From Streptomyces ipomoeae 91-03 (GTDB taxonomy: Bacteria > Actinomycetota > Actinomycetes > Streptomycetales > Streptomycetaceae): a stretch of DNA of 54,357 nt. The position numbers were made by a program, and so were the translations under genes. Within the stretch, counting starts at the first letter, position 1. Each line of letters begins with the position of its first letter. A model generated the notes under the pieces. It was not told the origin of the DNA, did not search any database, and saw nothing but the letters and a program-made list of their open reading frames with translations. Where the stretch lies: contig NZ_AEJC01000535.1 in the NCBI RefSeq assembly GCF_000317595.1, positions 1 through 54,357 of the forward strand, read 5' to 3'. Of the stretch, positions 26,426 through 34,966 are shown one piece after another.

Positions 26426-26516
26426 CGTTGGGGGCGCACGGCCCGGCCTGATCGCTCCACCACGGGACCACGGCCCCGTACCCGGCGGATGCCCACCGGG
26501 TACGGGGCCGTGTCAG
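26412..26516 (-). pseudogene. Remnant of the 3' end of a small membrane protein gene
   Basis: Read on the minus strand, this segment encodes PRTRWASAGYGAVV and ends VSGA-stop. The intact gene at 28404-28772 encodes PRTRWASARYGAVV and the same VSGA-stop. Hand alignment is gap-free over about 105 bases with roughly three quarters identical. The remnant overlaps the last codons of the oxidase and contains the hairpin at 26469-26512. There is no matching upstream coding sequence. Confidence 0.65.
26469..26512. terminator. Perfect 17-bp hairpin after the oxidase gene
   Basis: CACGGCCCCGTACCCGG, a 10-base loop, then CCGGGTACGGGGCCGTG. It lies 44 bases after the oxidase stop and should form a very stable stem, so it probably ends the glycan operon. 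There is no U-tract. Confidence 0.75.
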
Positions 26517-26657
26517 CGGTCGCCGGGGTTGCGTACGTCCTCGTTGAGGATGGCACGGGTGCGGATTCCGCCCACACGACCGATGAGTTTCGTCTCGCCG
26601 CGTGGTCTGCATGGTGGGAACGTCCCCCATCCGCGCCTGCGGGAGACCCGAGACGAG

Positions 26658-27179
26658 ATGACGAGGAGCGTGCACACCGTGGACCAGGAGAACGTGAGCG
26701 CCACCCTGACTGTCGCCGTGCCCGCCGCGAGGGTGTTCGCGGTGTTGGCGGACCCGGCGACCCATTCTGCGATCGATGGCACCGGCTGGGTTCAGGAATC
26801 CGTCGACCGGGCTCCGCTGACCGAGGTGGGGCAGATTTTCCGGATGGACATGTATCACGCCAACCATCCGAACGGTGATTACCAGGTGGCCAACAAGGTC
26901 CAGGTGCTCGACCCGCCGCGCGCCATCGGCTGGCTGACGGGGCAGGAGAAGGACGACGGTCACCTGGAGTTCGGCGGTTGGCTCTGGCGTTACGACCTTG
27001 CGCCGCTCGGTCCGTCCGAGACTGAGGTCACGCTCACCTACGACTGGTCGGCGGTGCCGCAGCCCATCCGGACGTACATCCAGTTCCCGCCGTTCGGCCC
27101 CGAGCACCTCACCAACTCGCTGCACCATCTGGCCGAGCTCGCCGCACCGACGTCCCAGGCCTGGAAGCCCGGCGACTAG
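26658..27179 (+). CDS. SRPBCC (START-like) superfamily protein
   Basis: 173 residues from ATG 26658; GTG 26679 (ribosome site GAGGAG 10 bases upstream) is a fair alternative. VSATLTVAVPAARVFAVLADPATHSAIDGT is the characteristic first strand and helices of polyketide-cyclase/SRPBCC folds, and EVTLTYDW plus the last helix (LTNSLHHLAELA) complete it. These proteins bind hydrophobic ligands in a deep pocket. It stands alone between a terminator and an opposite-strand gene, so no pathway is suggested. Confidence 0.8.
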   Translation: MTRSVHTVDQENVSATLTVAVPAARVFAVLADPATHSAIDGTGWVQESVDRAPLTEVGQIFRMDMYHANHPNGDYQVANKVQVLDPPRAIGWLTGQEKDDGHLEFGGWLWRYDLAPLGPSETEVTLTYDWSAVPQPIRTYIQFPPFGPEHLTNSLHHLAELAAPTSQAWKPGD

Positions 27180-27506
27180 CGTCTGCCGTCACATGATCCA
27201 TGGTCTCGGGCTGCCCCAACGGTGTCGGAGCCTCCGCCACGGACGTCGAGGGTCCTCAGCCGCGAAGAGATGGGGCACGCGGAGGGCACGAACTCTCGCC
27301 GCATGCCTCGGGGTCGGCCAGCAGAAGGGACGCTGACCTGTGGCTTTGCCCGGAGGAGCAGTATGCCCGCCGGGGAGAGCCCTCGGCTTCACCGTCCCCC
27401 CGACGAAGTCTGCCGGGACTTCTGTGGAAACGGGCGGGGCTTTCGGCCCCGCCCTTCGCCGTGGGGGTCGCCTCAGCGGCGCGCTCGTGGCAGCCCCCGC
27501 GTGCGG
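27180..27506. other. Intergenic gap between convergent genes
   Basis: This 327-base stretch separates the SRPBCC gene from the DUF4232 gene. Short overlapping open frames exist on both strands but none has a ribosome site or recognisable protein. The only clear structure is the hairpin at 27432-27454. Confidence 0.5.
27432..27454 (-). terminator. Terminator of the DUF4232 gene
   Basis: GGGCGGGGC, loop TTTCG, GCCCCGCCC: a perfect 9-bp stem. On the minus strand it is followed by GTTTCC, a short U-rich run, fitting an intrinsic terminator 52 bases after the gene at 27507-28049. Confidence 0.75.
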
Positions 27507-28049
27507 CTACAGTCCGATCGGGTTGAGGTAGGTGGCCGGGCGGGTGGCGCCGTCCTGCTTGAGGATCTGGCCGCCGAACGGCCACTTCAGGGTGAAGTGC
27601 TTCGTCTCGTTCGGCGGGGTGACCAGGAACTTCGCCGGAACGAACTTCTTCTTCCGCGGCGTGGACTTGGCCACCGGGAGCAGCGTGATGCTGAAGTCCA
27701 CCGTGTCCCCCCGCTTCAGGGTCATCTTGACGGGCTTCTTGGAGGAGCGCGCCAGCGACCAGGTGCCGTCGGTCTTCTGAGCACCGATCATGTCGACACC
27801 GGCGAAGCCGGACAGGGTGCAGGTGCGCTTGCTCCGGTTGGTGAACCAGATGTACGCCTGGGTCTGCTTCTTGGTCTGCTTCATCTCCGGCTTCGCGTCA
27901 TCCCCCATGGCGAAGCCGGCCTTCAGGTCGGCGGTGTGGCAGCGGGTCGGCTTGGCTTTGGCAGGGGCGGCCGAGGCCGGGACGGCGGCAGCGGCAGTGC
28001 CGGCGACGACGATCGCTGCAAGGGCCACGGCGGTCAGCTTGCTCTTCAT
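27507..28049 (-). CDS. Secreted DUF4232 domain protein
   Basis: 180 residues from ATG 28049 (MKSKLTAVALAAIVVAG), a classic signal peptide ending about ASA-A at residue 28. A longer open frame upstream reaches 28343 but has no signal features. The mature part has a Cys pair (TRCHTADLK and RTCTLSGFAGVDM) and the immunoglobulin-like layout of the DUF4232 family, common in secreted actinobacterial proteins. Role unknown, probably extracellular or envelope binding. The long leader region upstream suggests its own promoter. Confidence 0.8.
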   Translation of the reverse strand: MKSKLTAVALAAIVVAGTAAAAVPASAAPAKAKPTRCHTADLKAGFAMGDDAKPEMKQTKKQTQAYIWFTNRSKRTCTLSGFAGVDMIGAQKTDGTWSLARSSKKPVKMTLKRGDTVDFSITLLPVAKSTPRKKKFVPAKFLVTPPNETKHFTLKWPFGGQILKQDGATRPATYLNPIGL

Positions 28050-28403
28050 GAAGTCTCGGGTTCCCCTCGAATACGAATCGGGGCGCGAGGTCAGTGCGCG
28101 CCTACGCACCTGAAGATGTGCAATGGCCGGGGGAGGTTCGGTGTGCCGGAGAACCTTTTCCGACAGCCGGGCTCCCGACCATGGCCGCGTACGAGAACTG
28201 TTGATGCCCGTTCCGCCGTCGAAGTCGCTCTGAAGGGCAGGCTCGAAAAACCTGCTGCGGCGAAGCAACCTGGTCACCGCCGGCTCGTAGGAACAGTCGA
28301 CCGATTCGTTTTTGTCGACTTCCGAAAGGTGGAGAATTTCCATAGCTTCCCGAGCTGATGCTCAAGGCGTGCGCCCGAGGGGTCCGAGTTCGGTCCGGAT
28401 GGC
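28050..28403. other. Long upstream region of the DUF4232 gene
   Basis: 354 bases without a convincing gene. A relatively AT-rich patch at 28295-28345 includes AGTCGAC (28295-28301) and GTCGACT (28314-28320) facing each other across 12 bases, a possible operator. The rest shows no repeats or RNA structure that I can support. Confidence 0.4.
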
Positions 28404-28772
28404 TCAAGCACCGCTCACGATCAACGCGCAGAGCACGACCTGAGCGCACCACTGCAACACCACGGCCCCGTACCTGGCGGACGCCCACCGGGTGCGAGGC
28501 CATGCGGCCGCTACGAGACCGAACGCGATGGAAGCCCAGAAGAAGCCATGGAGGACACCACCGGGGATGGTGGAGCAGTTCTCGCCGTAGGCGAGGCAGC
28601 GGCTGCCTCGCTCGGTCGAGAGGCGCAGGATCCAGGAGCCGAGGGTCATCGGCAGCAGCAGGATCAGGCCCAGGGCCGACCAGAGATTGATGACACGATC
28701 GTGGTTCGAGGGGGCCGGGCGCGGAGCGTTCACGGGGTCCGACGGGTTCGTGGTCTGGGGCGCGGTGTCCAT
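28404..28772 (-). CDS. Small three-helix membrane protein
   Basis: About 122 residues from ATG 28772; an in-frame TTG at 28784 is also possible. A polar N-terminus is followed by three membrane segments: LWSALGLILLLPMTLGSWIL, GVLHGFFWASIAFGLVAAAW and GAVVLQWCAQVVLCALIVSG. A loop between the first two holds two cysteines (RCLAYGENCS) on one side of the membrane. I do not recognise a family. A degenerate copy of the last third of the gene lies at 26412-26516. Confidence 0.65.
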   Translation of the reverse strand: MDTAPQTTNPSDPVNAPRPAPSNHDRVINLWSALGLILLLPMTLGSWILRLSTERGSRCLAYGENCSTIPGGVLHGFFWASIAFGLVAAAWPRTRWASARYGAVVLQWCAQVVLCALIVSGA

Positions 28773-28820
28773 GCCACGATTCAACGGGCCCGCCCCGGCC
28801 CTGGTGATCGGCTGCGCTAC

Positions 28821-29552
28821 TCAACCCGTCTGGGCGCGCATGCTCATCGCATCCCGCACGATCGCCTCCAGCTGCTCGTGGTGCGCGCCCTTCCAATAAG
28901 CCCGTCCACACTCCTCACACTGGGCGAACACGTCGTACGAGCGATGGGTACCGTCTTCAAGACGATCGGCCACCTCCTCCTTCGTGGCCGCCTTCAGCAT
29001 CCCGTTGCACGCGGTACACCGGCTCCAGGGCCGCAACTCGGGTGCGAACCGATCGAGCACATCCCGGAGCTGCTCCTCCGGCCGCGTGCTGTAGACAAAC
29101 GCCCCGGCCCACAACTCACGTCGCCGCAGCAGCCCCCGGTCACGGCTGAGCATGACCCGCCGCTCGGCGGCGGAACGCGCGGCCAGCGCCGGGTCACCGA
29201 TGTCGGTCGACTCGTACGCGGCGTCGACGCCGAGCAGCCGCAGCCGCCGCGCGAGCGTCCCGAGATGGACGTCGAGGAGGAAGCGGAGCGGCGCGCCGGG
29301 CACCCGCTGGGGGCGCTCGACCGTCCGTACGGTCACGGACTCGCCGTCCGCCGGGATGTGCGACACCGGCACCTCACGGCCGTCGACGACCAGCGCGCCG
29401 ACCTCGGTCAGCGGGACGCCCAGGGACTCGATGACATGGCCGAGGGTGGAGACTCCGTCGATGACCAGCGCGGTGGCGCTCCCACGGCGTCCGGGCGGGA
29501 CGAACAGGGCCAGCTCGGGGGTGACTTCGACGCGGATCACGGGACCGTTCAC
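28821..29552 (-). CDS. Mut7-C RNase domain protein with N-terminal ubiquitin-like domain
   Basis: 243 residues. Residues 1-80 are a beta-grasp (Mut7-C ubiquitin/ThiS-like) domain, and 85-235 a PIN-like Mut7-C RNase domain: FLLDVHLGTLARRLRLLG with the first catalytic Asp, MLSRDRGLLRRR with the second acidic site, and a zinc ribbon formed by CTACN and CEECG near the C-terminus. It is expected to be a cytoplasmic metal-dependent RNase. The GTG start lacks a strong ribosome site. The beta-grasp fusion is known in this family; its purpose is not. Confidence 0.85.
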   Translation of the reverse strand: MNGPVIRVEVTPELALFVPPGRRGSATALVIDGVSTLGHVIESLGVPLTEVGALVVDGREVPVSHIPADGESVTVRTVERPQRVPGAPLRFLLDVHLGTLARRLRLLGVDAAYESTDIGDPALAARSAAERRVMLSRDRGLLRRRELWAGAFVYSTRPEEQLRDVLDRFAPELRPWSRCTACNGMLKAATKEEVADRLEDGTHRSYDVFAQCEECGRAYWKGAHHEQLEAIVRDAMSMRAQTG

Positions 29553-29585
29553 CCGGTCAGGATCGCATGGGAGCGGGAGCCGGGC

Positions 29586-30245
29586 TCAGGGGTTTTTCCT
29601 GGGAAGGCCGTGCTGGAGGACTTCCAGGGTGCGGTCGACGAGGGAGACGAAGTCGTCGCGGTGGTCGTTCTCGGCCCAGTACAGGGAGGTCTCCATCAGA
29701 CCGCCGACGAGGGACATCGCGTAGACCCGTACCTCCAGGCTCTCCGGGTCCCGGCCGGTGCGTTCGGCGATGGCGGTGCACAGCATGCGGCCGGTGACCG
29801 ACATGCTCTCCATCATCCGGGACCGCACCGCCGGGACCTGGACCATCAGATGGGTGCGCAGCTTCGCCACCTCCATGTCCTCCTCGACGCCCGTACGGAC
29901 GGCCTCCCGCATCACATGGCGGATGGTGTCCGGCCACGGTTCGTCCATGGGCCGGGACCGGAGGTCCTCCAGCAGGACCGGGTCGTACTCGTCGGTGAGG
30001 ACGATGTCCTCCTTGGTCGGGAAGTAGCGGAAGACGGTCGACGGCGACACCTCGGCGCGGTCGGCGATCTGCTCGATCGTCGTGGCGTCGTACCCCTGTT
30101 CCCTGACCAAGGCGTAGGTCGCGGTGCGGATCGCCTCACGGGTCTTGATCTTCTTCCGCTCACGGAGCCCGAGCGCGGGGCGGTCGGTGGGAGAGGCGGG
30201 GGAGGTGGGGGAATGTGCTGCCGTCATGCCGTCATTGTCGGGCAT
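29586..30245 (-). CDS. TetR family repressor next to MFS efflux gene
   Basis: Up to 219 residues (ATG 30245; ATG 30227 also possible). The helix-turn-helix is TYALVREQGYDATTIEQIADRAEVSPSTVFRYFPTK, matching TetR family DNA-binding heads. The C-terminal ligand domain has the SLVGGLMETSLYWAE type ending seen in multidrug-responsive members. It lies directly after the MFS gene on the same strand, with overlap if the first ATG is used, so it is probably cotranscribed and represses the shared promoter at 31797-31836. Confidence 0.85.
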   Translation of the reverse strand: MPDNDGMTAAHSPTSPASPTDRPALGLRERKKIKTREAIRTATYALVREQGYDATTIEQIADRAEVSPSTVFRYFPTKEDIVLTDEYDPVLLEDLRSRPMDEPWPDTIRHVMREAVRTGVEEDMEVAKLRTHLMVQVPAVRSRMMESMSVTGRMLCTAIAERTGRDPESLEVRVYAMSLVGGLMETSLYWAENDHRDDFVSLVDRTLEVLQHGLPRKNP

Positions 30246-31797
30246 CGGACTTCGGGGCGGCCAGGTCGGGGGCGACGCCCGTGCTGCTCCGGGCGGTCGG
30301 CGCGCCCGGCAGGAAGGCGGCGGCCAGCAGGGCCGCGACCAGGGCGGAGACGCCGCACACCAGCAGGACGAGGCCCATGCCGTGGACGTACGAACCGTTG
30401 GCGGAGGCCGCCAGATCGGCCGCGCCCGCCCGCTCGGCGACGAGGTGCGCGGCGATCACCGACTCCCCGGCGGTGTCGGCGGCCCGCGCGGGCAGCCCGG
30501 TGACGTCGAGCCGGTCCCGGAAGGCGCTCGCGAGCACACTGCCGAGCACGGCGACACCGATCGCGGCACCCACCTGACGCAACGTCATCAGCAGTCCGGA
30601 ACCGCTGCCCGCCCGGTCCGAGGGCAGGGCGCCGAGGGCACCGGACATCGCCGGCACGACCGAGAACCCGAACCCGGCCCCGGCGAGCGACAGCCACAGC
30701 GCGGTGAAGCCGTAGCCGGAGTCGACGGTCGTACGACTGCCGAGGAACCCGGCGAAGGCCAGCACCACCAGACCCGTGCTCACCACGGCACGCGCACCGA
30801 AACGGGCGACGACCGGCTGCGCGGCCCGCGCGGCGACCAGCAGACCGCCCATCAGCGGCAGCAGCCGCACCCCCGTACCGAGGGCGTCGTGGCCGAGGAC
30901 CGTCTGGAGGTACGGCGGCAGGACGAACAGCAGGCCGGACAGCACGAACATGACGAGGGTCGCCGCCAGCGTGTTGAACAGGAACCCCCGATGGGCGAGC
31001 AGCGCCATGTCCAGCATGGGGCGGGCGGTGCGTCGTTCGCGCAGCACCAGGGCGACGATCACGACGACGGCCGCCGCGAGCATGGCCAGGATCAGCGGGG
31101 CGCCCCAGCCGCGGTCGGGCGCCTCGATGATCGCGTAGATGAGGGCGCCGAGGCCCGTCACGGTGAGCGCGGTGGCGATGGCGTCGACCTTCGGGGAGGC
31201 CGGGTCGCTGGTCTCCGGCAGCAGGAAAACGCAGGCGGCGATGCCGAGCCCGGCCATCGGCACGTTGACGAGGAAGACCGAGCCCCACCAGAAGTGGTCG
31301 AGGAGCCAGCCGCCGAGTATCGGGCCGAGCGGCAGGCCGAGCGTCGAGCCCGCGGAGACGATGCCGACGGCCTTGGTGCGCTCGTCGGGCGCGAAGAGCG
31401 AGGGCAGCACGGAGAGCGCGAGCGGCGTCACGAGCGCCGCGCCGACGCCCATCACCGCACGGGCGGCGACGACCGCGTTCACGTCCGCGGCCAGCGCGCC
31501 GACCAGCGAGCCGGCGAGGAAGATCCCCAGTCCGGCGATCAGCATCCGCCGCCGCCCGAACCGGTCGCCGAGCAGCCCGGCCGGGAGCATCAGCGCCGCG
31601 AACACGACGACGTACGCGTCCGCCATCCACTGTTGCTGACCGGTGCCGGCGCCGAGCTGCCCGGCCATGGTGGGCAGCGCCACGTTCAGGATCGTCGTGT
31701 CGAAGCCGAGCGTCAGCATGCTCGCGACCAGGGCCCCGAGGGCCCACCAGCGGCGGGGGTCACGCCCGACCGCGTCCTGTTGAGTGAGAGTAGACAT
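30232..31797 (-). CDS. DHA2-family MFS multidrug efflux transporter (14 TM)
   Basis: 521 residues, about 14 membrane segments, EmrB/QacA type. Motif A GLLGDRFGRRRMLIAG is in loop 2-3 and motif C-like GLPLGPILGGWLLDHFWW in segment 5; MLTLGFDTTILNVALPTM is the family's opening helix. It exports drugs using the proton gradient. ATG 31797 lies only 6 bases after a likely -10 box, so the message may be leaderless. Followed by its TetR gene. Confidence 0.88.
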   Translation of the reverse strand: MSTLTQQDAVGRDPRRWWALGALVASMLTLGFDTTILNVALPTMAGQLGAGTGQQQWMADAYVVVFAALMLPAGLLGDRFGRRRMLIAGLGIFLAGSLVGALAADVNAVVAARAVMGVGAALVTPLALSVLPSLFAPDERTKAVGIVSAGSTLGLPLGPILGGWLLDHFWWGSVFLVNVPMAGLGIAACVFLLPETSDPASPKVDAIATALTVTGLGALIYAIIEAPDRGWGAPLILAMLAAAVVVIVALVLRERRTARPMLDMALLAHRGFLFNTLAATLVMFVLSGLLFVLPPYLQTVLGHDALGTGVRLLPLMGGLLVAARAAQPVVARFGARAVVSTGLVVLAFAGFLGSRTTVDSGYGFTALWLSLAGAGFGFSVVPAMSGALGALPSDRAGSGSGLLMTLRQVGAAIGVAVLGSVLASAFRDRLDVTGLPARAADTAGESVIAAHLVAERAGAADLAASANGSYVHGMGLVLLVCGVSALVAALLAAAFLPGAPTARSSTGVAPDLAAPKSDARQ

Positions 31798-31836
31798 GAA
31801 TTGATAGTAGCTCTCAAAAAATAGCGACTGTCAATT
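31797..31836 (-). promoter_or_regulatory. Promoter and TetR operator of the MFS operon
   Basis: Read on the minus strand: TTGACA (31829-31834), 19 bases, TACTAT (31804-31809), then 6 bases to the ATG. Arms AATTGATAGT (31799-31808) and ACTGTCAATT (31827-31836) form a 10-base inverted repeat with one mismatch that covers both promoter boxes, a natural place for repressor binding. Confidence 0.65.
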
Positions 31837-31882
31837 GATCGCCATGGGGATGGGTGGGTGCTCGGTGGCCGGGCATGCGAAA

Positions 31883-31910
31883 GTGGCCGCGGCTTGACAG
31901 CCGCGGCCAC
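31883..31910 (-). terminator. Terminator of the hemolysin III gene
   Basis: GTGGCCGCGGC, loop TTGACA, GCCGCGGCCAC: a perfect 11-bp stem. On the minus strand it is followed by TTTCGC. It lies 54 bases after the gene at 31964-32722. Confidence 0.85.
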
Positions 31911-31963
31911 TGAAGAGAGGCGTCCGGGTCGGGCCCGGAGGGTTCCGGGTCGGCCCCGGAAGG

Positions 31964-32722
31964 TCAGGCGTGCTGGTATGCCACCAGCGAGATCCCCACG
32001 TAGTGGACGACGAACGCCGCCAGGGTGAGGGAGTGGAAGACCTCGTGGAAGCCGAACCACCTGGGTGAGGGGTCGGGACGCTTGAGGCCGTAGATGACTC
32101 CGCCCGCGCTGTAGAGGACGCCGCCGACGATCACCAGGACGAGGACGGCGATGCCGCCGGTGCGCATGAAGTCGGGGAGGAAGAAGACGGCCGCCCAGCC
32201 CATGGCGATGTAGCAGGGGGTGTAGAGCCAGCGCGGGGCGCCGACCCAGAAGACCCGGAAGATTATCCCGGCGAGCGCCGCCGCCCAGATGCCCCACAGC
32301 AGCCACTGGCCCTTCGTCTCCGGCAGGAGCAGCAGGGTCAGCGGGGTGTAGGTGCCCGCGATGATCAGGAAAATATTGGCGTGATCCAGACGGCGCAGGA
32401 TGCCGTCCATGCGTGGGCTCCAGTCGCCCCGGTGGTACAGCGCGCTCACGCCGAACAGCAGGCAGGCGGTCAGAACGTAGATCCCGCAGGCGATGCGCCC
32501 GCGTGTCGAGTCGGCGAGCGCGGTCAGCACCAGGCCCGCGATGAGTACGGCCGGGAACATGCCGAGATGCAGCCAGCCCCGGAGCTTGGGCTTGATCGGC
32601 TCCGAGATGTGGTGCCCGATCTCGCGGGCGATCTGATGCGGCAGGGAGGGCGCGCCGGAATCACGGCCGTCGGCCGGCGTGTCCGTGGGCGCGTCGGGGG
32701 CGGACGCAGTCATGTCCGGCAT
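31964..32722 (-). CDS. trhA: Hemolysin III family (PAQR/TrhA) membrane protein
   Basis: 252 residues with seven membrane segments. Family motifs are present: SALYHRGDWSP, RLDHANIFLIIAGTYTPL and the C-terminal FHEVFHSLTLAAFVVHYVG, whose histidines form the putative zinc site of PAQR proteins. Homologues maintain membrane energetics; a haemolytic role is not implied. Start ATG 32722 or 32713. A 13-base palindrome 14 bases before the start suggests repression of this gene. Confidence 0.85.
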   Translation of the reverse strand: MPDMTASAPDAPTDTPADGRDSGAPSLPHQIAREIGHHISEPIKPKLRGWLHLGMFPAVLIAGLVLTALADSTRGRIACGIYVLTACLLFGVSALYHRGDWSPRMDGILRRLDHANIFLIIAGTYTPLTLLLLPETKGQWLLWGIWAAALAGIIFRVFWVGAPRWLYTPCYIAMGWAAVFFLPDFMRTGGIAVLVLVIVGGVLYSAGGVIYGLKRPDPSPRWFGFHEVFHSLTLAAFVVHYVGISLVAYQHA

Positions 32723-32735
32723 CGTACCTACGGAA

Positions 32736-32748
32736 CCGTAAGTTACGG
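32736..32748. promoter_or_regulatory. Palindrome upstream of hemolysin III gene
   Basis: CCGTAA-G-TTACGG, perfect, 14 bases upstream of the ATG at 32722, with a further partial arm ACGGAACCGT just before it. It resembles a TetR-type operator. The 339-base gap to pckG holds this, the palindrome at 32864 and two adjacent copies of GATGCTCAC, but no gene. Confidence 0.5.
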
Positions 32749-32863
32749 GTCATCGCGGCCCGTTCACCCACCCGGAAGTGGCCATCGTCTCACGCCGGAC
32801 CCGGATTGGGGATGGTCGGGTGAATTCCCGGACACCCCGGGTGAAGCAATGGTGACGCAAGGA

Positions 32864-32882
32864 AACCTCCCCGGGGGAGGTT
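32864..32882. promoter_or_regulatory. Strong palindrome in the pckG upstream region
   Basis: AACCTCCCC-G-GGGGAGGTT, 9-bp arms, 180 bases before the pckG start. It may be a DNA operator or a hairpin in a long leader. Confidence 0.4.
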
Positions 32883-33061
32883 GATGAGTGGCGATGCTCA
32901 CGATGCTCACGTGTGCGGTCCTCTGGACATATGGGCACTACCGTCGGATGATCAAATGAGTGCGGTCGGCACCGGATGAGCGCCGAAGATCCATCCGTGA
33001 AGCATCCGGGTCGCAGCCCCCACGGGGCCTCCAACACAAAATCCCTCATCTAGGAGCAATC

Positions 33062-34888
33062 GTGGCGCGCGACATCGTGGCTCCCCCCTCAACCGTCCCG
33101 ACCACCCACGGAGAACTCATCGCGTGGGTGAACGAGATCGCCGAACTGACGCAGCCGGACAACGTGGTCTGGTGTGACGGATCCGAGGCCGAGTACGAGC
33201 GCCTGTGCGGGGAGCTCGTCGAGAAGGGCACCTTCCGGAAGCTGGACCCCATAAAGCGCCCGAACTCCTACTACGCGGCCTCCGACCCGACCGATGTCGC
33301 CCGGGTCGAGGACCGCACGTTCATTTGTTCGGAGAACGAAGAGGACGCCGGCCCGACGAACCACTGGAAGGCGCCCGCCGAGATGCGGGCCATCTTCCAG
33401 GGGGAGAAAGGCCTCTTCCGCGGCTCGATGCGGGGCCGCACGATGTACGTCGTCCCGTTCTGCATGGGCCCGCTGGGTTCGCCGCTCTCCGCGATCGGCG
33501 TCGAGATCACGGACTCCGCCTACGTCGCCGTCTCCATGCGCACGATGACCCGTATGGGTCAGGCGGTCCTCGACGAGCTCGGCTCCGAGGGCTTCTTCGT
33601 CAAGGCCGTCCACTCGCTCGGCGCCCCGCTGGAGCCCGGCCAGACGGACGTCCCCTGGCCCTGCAACGAGACCAAGTACATCTCCCACTTCCCCGAGAGC
33701 CGCGAGATCTGGTCGTACGGCTCCGGGTACGGCGGCAACGCGCTGCTCGGCAAGAAGTGCTACGCCCTGCGCATCGCGTCGGTGATGGCGCGGGACGAGG
33801 GCTGGCTGGCCGAGCACATGCTGATCCTGAAACTCACCCCGCCGCAGGGCGAGTCGAAGTACGTCGCGGCGGCCTTCCCATCGGCCTGCGGCAAGACCAA
33901 CCTCGCGATGCTGGAGCCGACGATCTCCGGCTGGACCGTCGAGACGATCGGCGACGACATCGCCTGGATGCGCTTCGGTGAGGACGGCCGGCTCTACGCC
34001 ATCAACCCCGAGGCCGGTTTCTTCGGCGTCGCGCCCGGCACCGGTGAGCACACCAACGCCAACGCGATGAAGACGCTGTGGGGCAACTCCGTCTTCACGA
34101 ACGTCGCGCTGACGGACGACGGTGACGTGTGGTGGGAGGGCATGACGGAGGAGACTCCGGCCCACCTGACCGACTGGAAGGGCAACGACTGGACGCCGGA
34201 GTCCGAGACCCCGGCCGCCCACCCCAACGCCCGCTTCACGGTCCCCGCCGCGCAGTGCCCGATCATCGCGCCCGAGTGGGAGGACCCGAAGGGCGTGCCG
34301 ATCTCGGCGATCCTCTTCGGCGGCCGTCGCGCCACGGCGGTCCCGCTGGTGACGGAGTCCTTCGACTGGAACCACGGCGTGTTCCTGGGCGCGAATGTGG
34401 CTTCGGAGAAGACCGCGGCGGCCGAGGGCAAGGTCGGCGAGCTGCGCCGCGACCCCTTCGCGATGCTCCCCTTCTGCGGCTACAACATGGGCGACTACAT
34501 GGGGCACTGGATCGACGTCGCCAAGGACAAGGACCCGGCGAAGCTGCCGAAGATCTACTACGTCAACTGGTTCCGGAAGAACGACGAAGGCAAGTTCGTC
34601 TGGCCGGGCTTCGGCGAGAACAGCCGCGTCCTGAAGTGGATCGTGGACCGCCTGGACGGCAAGGCGGAGGGCGTGGAGACCCCGATCGGCATCCTCCCGA
34701 CGTCGAACGCCCTGGACACGGAGGGCCTGGAACTGTCCTCGGAGGACCTCGACTTCCTCCTGACGGTCGACAAGGAGGTCTGGCGCGAGGAGGCCGCCCT
34801 GGTCCCCGACCACCTCAACACCTTCGGCGACCACACCCCGAAGGAACTGTGGGACGAGTACCAGGCACTGGTCCAGCGCCTGGGCTAG
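33062..34888 (+). CDS. pckG: Phosphoenolpyruvate carboxykinase (GTP)
   Basis: 608 residues from GTG 33062, with AGGAG 5 bases upstream. It converts oxaloacetate and GTP to PEP and CO2 at the entry to gluconeogenesis. The GTP-class signature FPSACGKTNLAML (kinase-1a P-loop with the reactive Cys) is intact, as are PFCMGPLGSP, IGDDIAWM (metal-binding) and the omega-loop region PEAGFFGVAPGT. Full family length. It stands alone after a long upstream region, consistent with its own carbon-controlled promoter. Confidence 0.95.
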   Translation: MARDIVAPPSTVPTTHGELIAWVNEIAELTQPDNVVWCDGSEAEYERLCGELVEKGTFRKLDPIKRPNSYYAASDPTDVARVEDRTFICSENEEDAGPTNHWKAPAEMRAIFQGEKGLFRGSMRGRTMYVVPFCMGPLGSPLSAIGVEITDSAYVAVSMRTMTRMGQAVLDELGSEGFFVKAVHSLGAPLEPGQTDVPWPCNETKYISHFPESREIWSYGSGYGGNALLGKKCYALRIASVMARDEGWLAEHMLILKLTPPQGESKYVAAAFPSACGKTNLAMLEPTISGWTVETIGDDIAWMRFGEDGRLYAINPEAGFFGVAPGTGEHTNANAMKTLWGNSVFTNVALTDDGDVWWEGMTEETPAHLTDWKGNDWTPESETPAAHPNARFTVPAAQCPIIAPEWEDPKGVPISAILFGGRRATAVPLVTESFDWNHGVFLGANVASEKTAAAEGKVGELRRDPFAMLPFCGYNMGDYMGHWIDVAKDKDPAKLPKIYYVNWFRKNDEGKFVWPGFGENSRVLKWIVDRLDGKAEGVETPIGILPTSNALDTEGLELSSEDLDFLLTVDKEVWREEAALVPDHLNTFGDHTPKELWDEYQALVQRLG

Positions 34889-34966
34889 CACTCTCCTGGG
34901 CCGATGCCCGCTCGGGCTACGCCTGCCGGGGCTGATGCCCCCCTTTCACTCCGCGGCCGGTCGTCT

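Noticed and set aside
26513..26782. Minus-strand frame ending IRTRAILNEDVRNPGDR near the SRPBCC gene start
   Set aside because: The ending looks protein-like and might be another gene tail, but its 5' part is antisense to the SRPBCC gene and I could not assign a family.
27180..27431. Short plus-strand gene between the SRPBCC and DUF4232 genes
   Set aside because: Overlapping frames on both strands lack a ribosome site, codon bias and any family resemblance.
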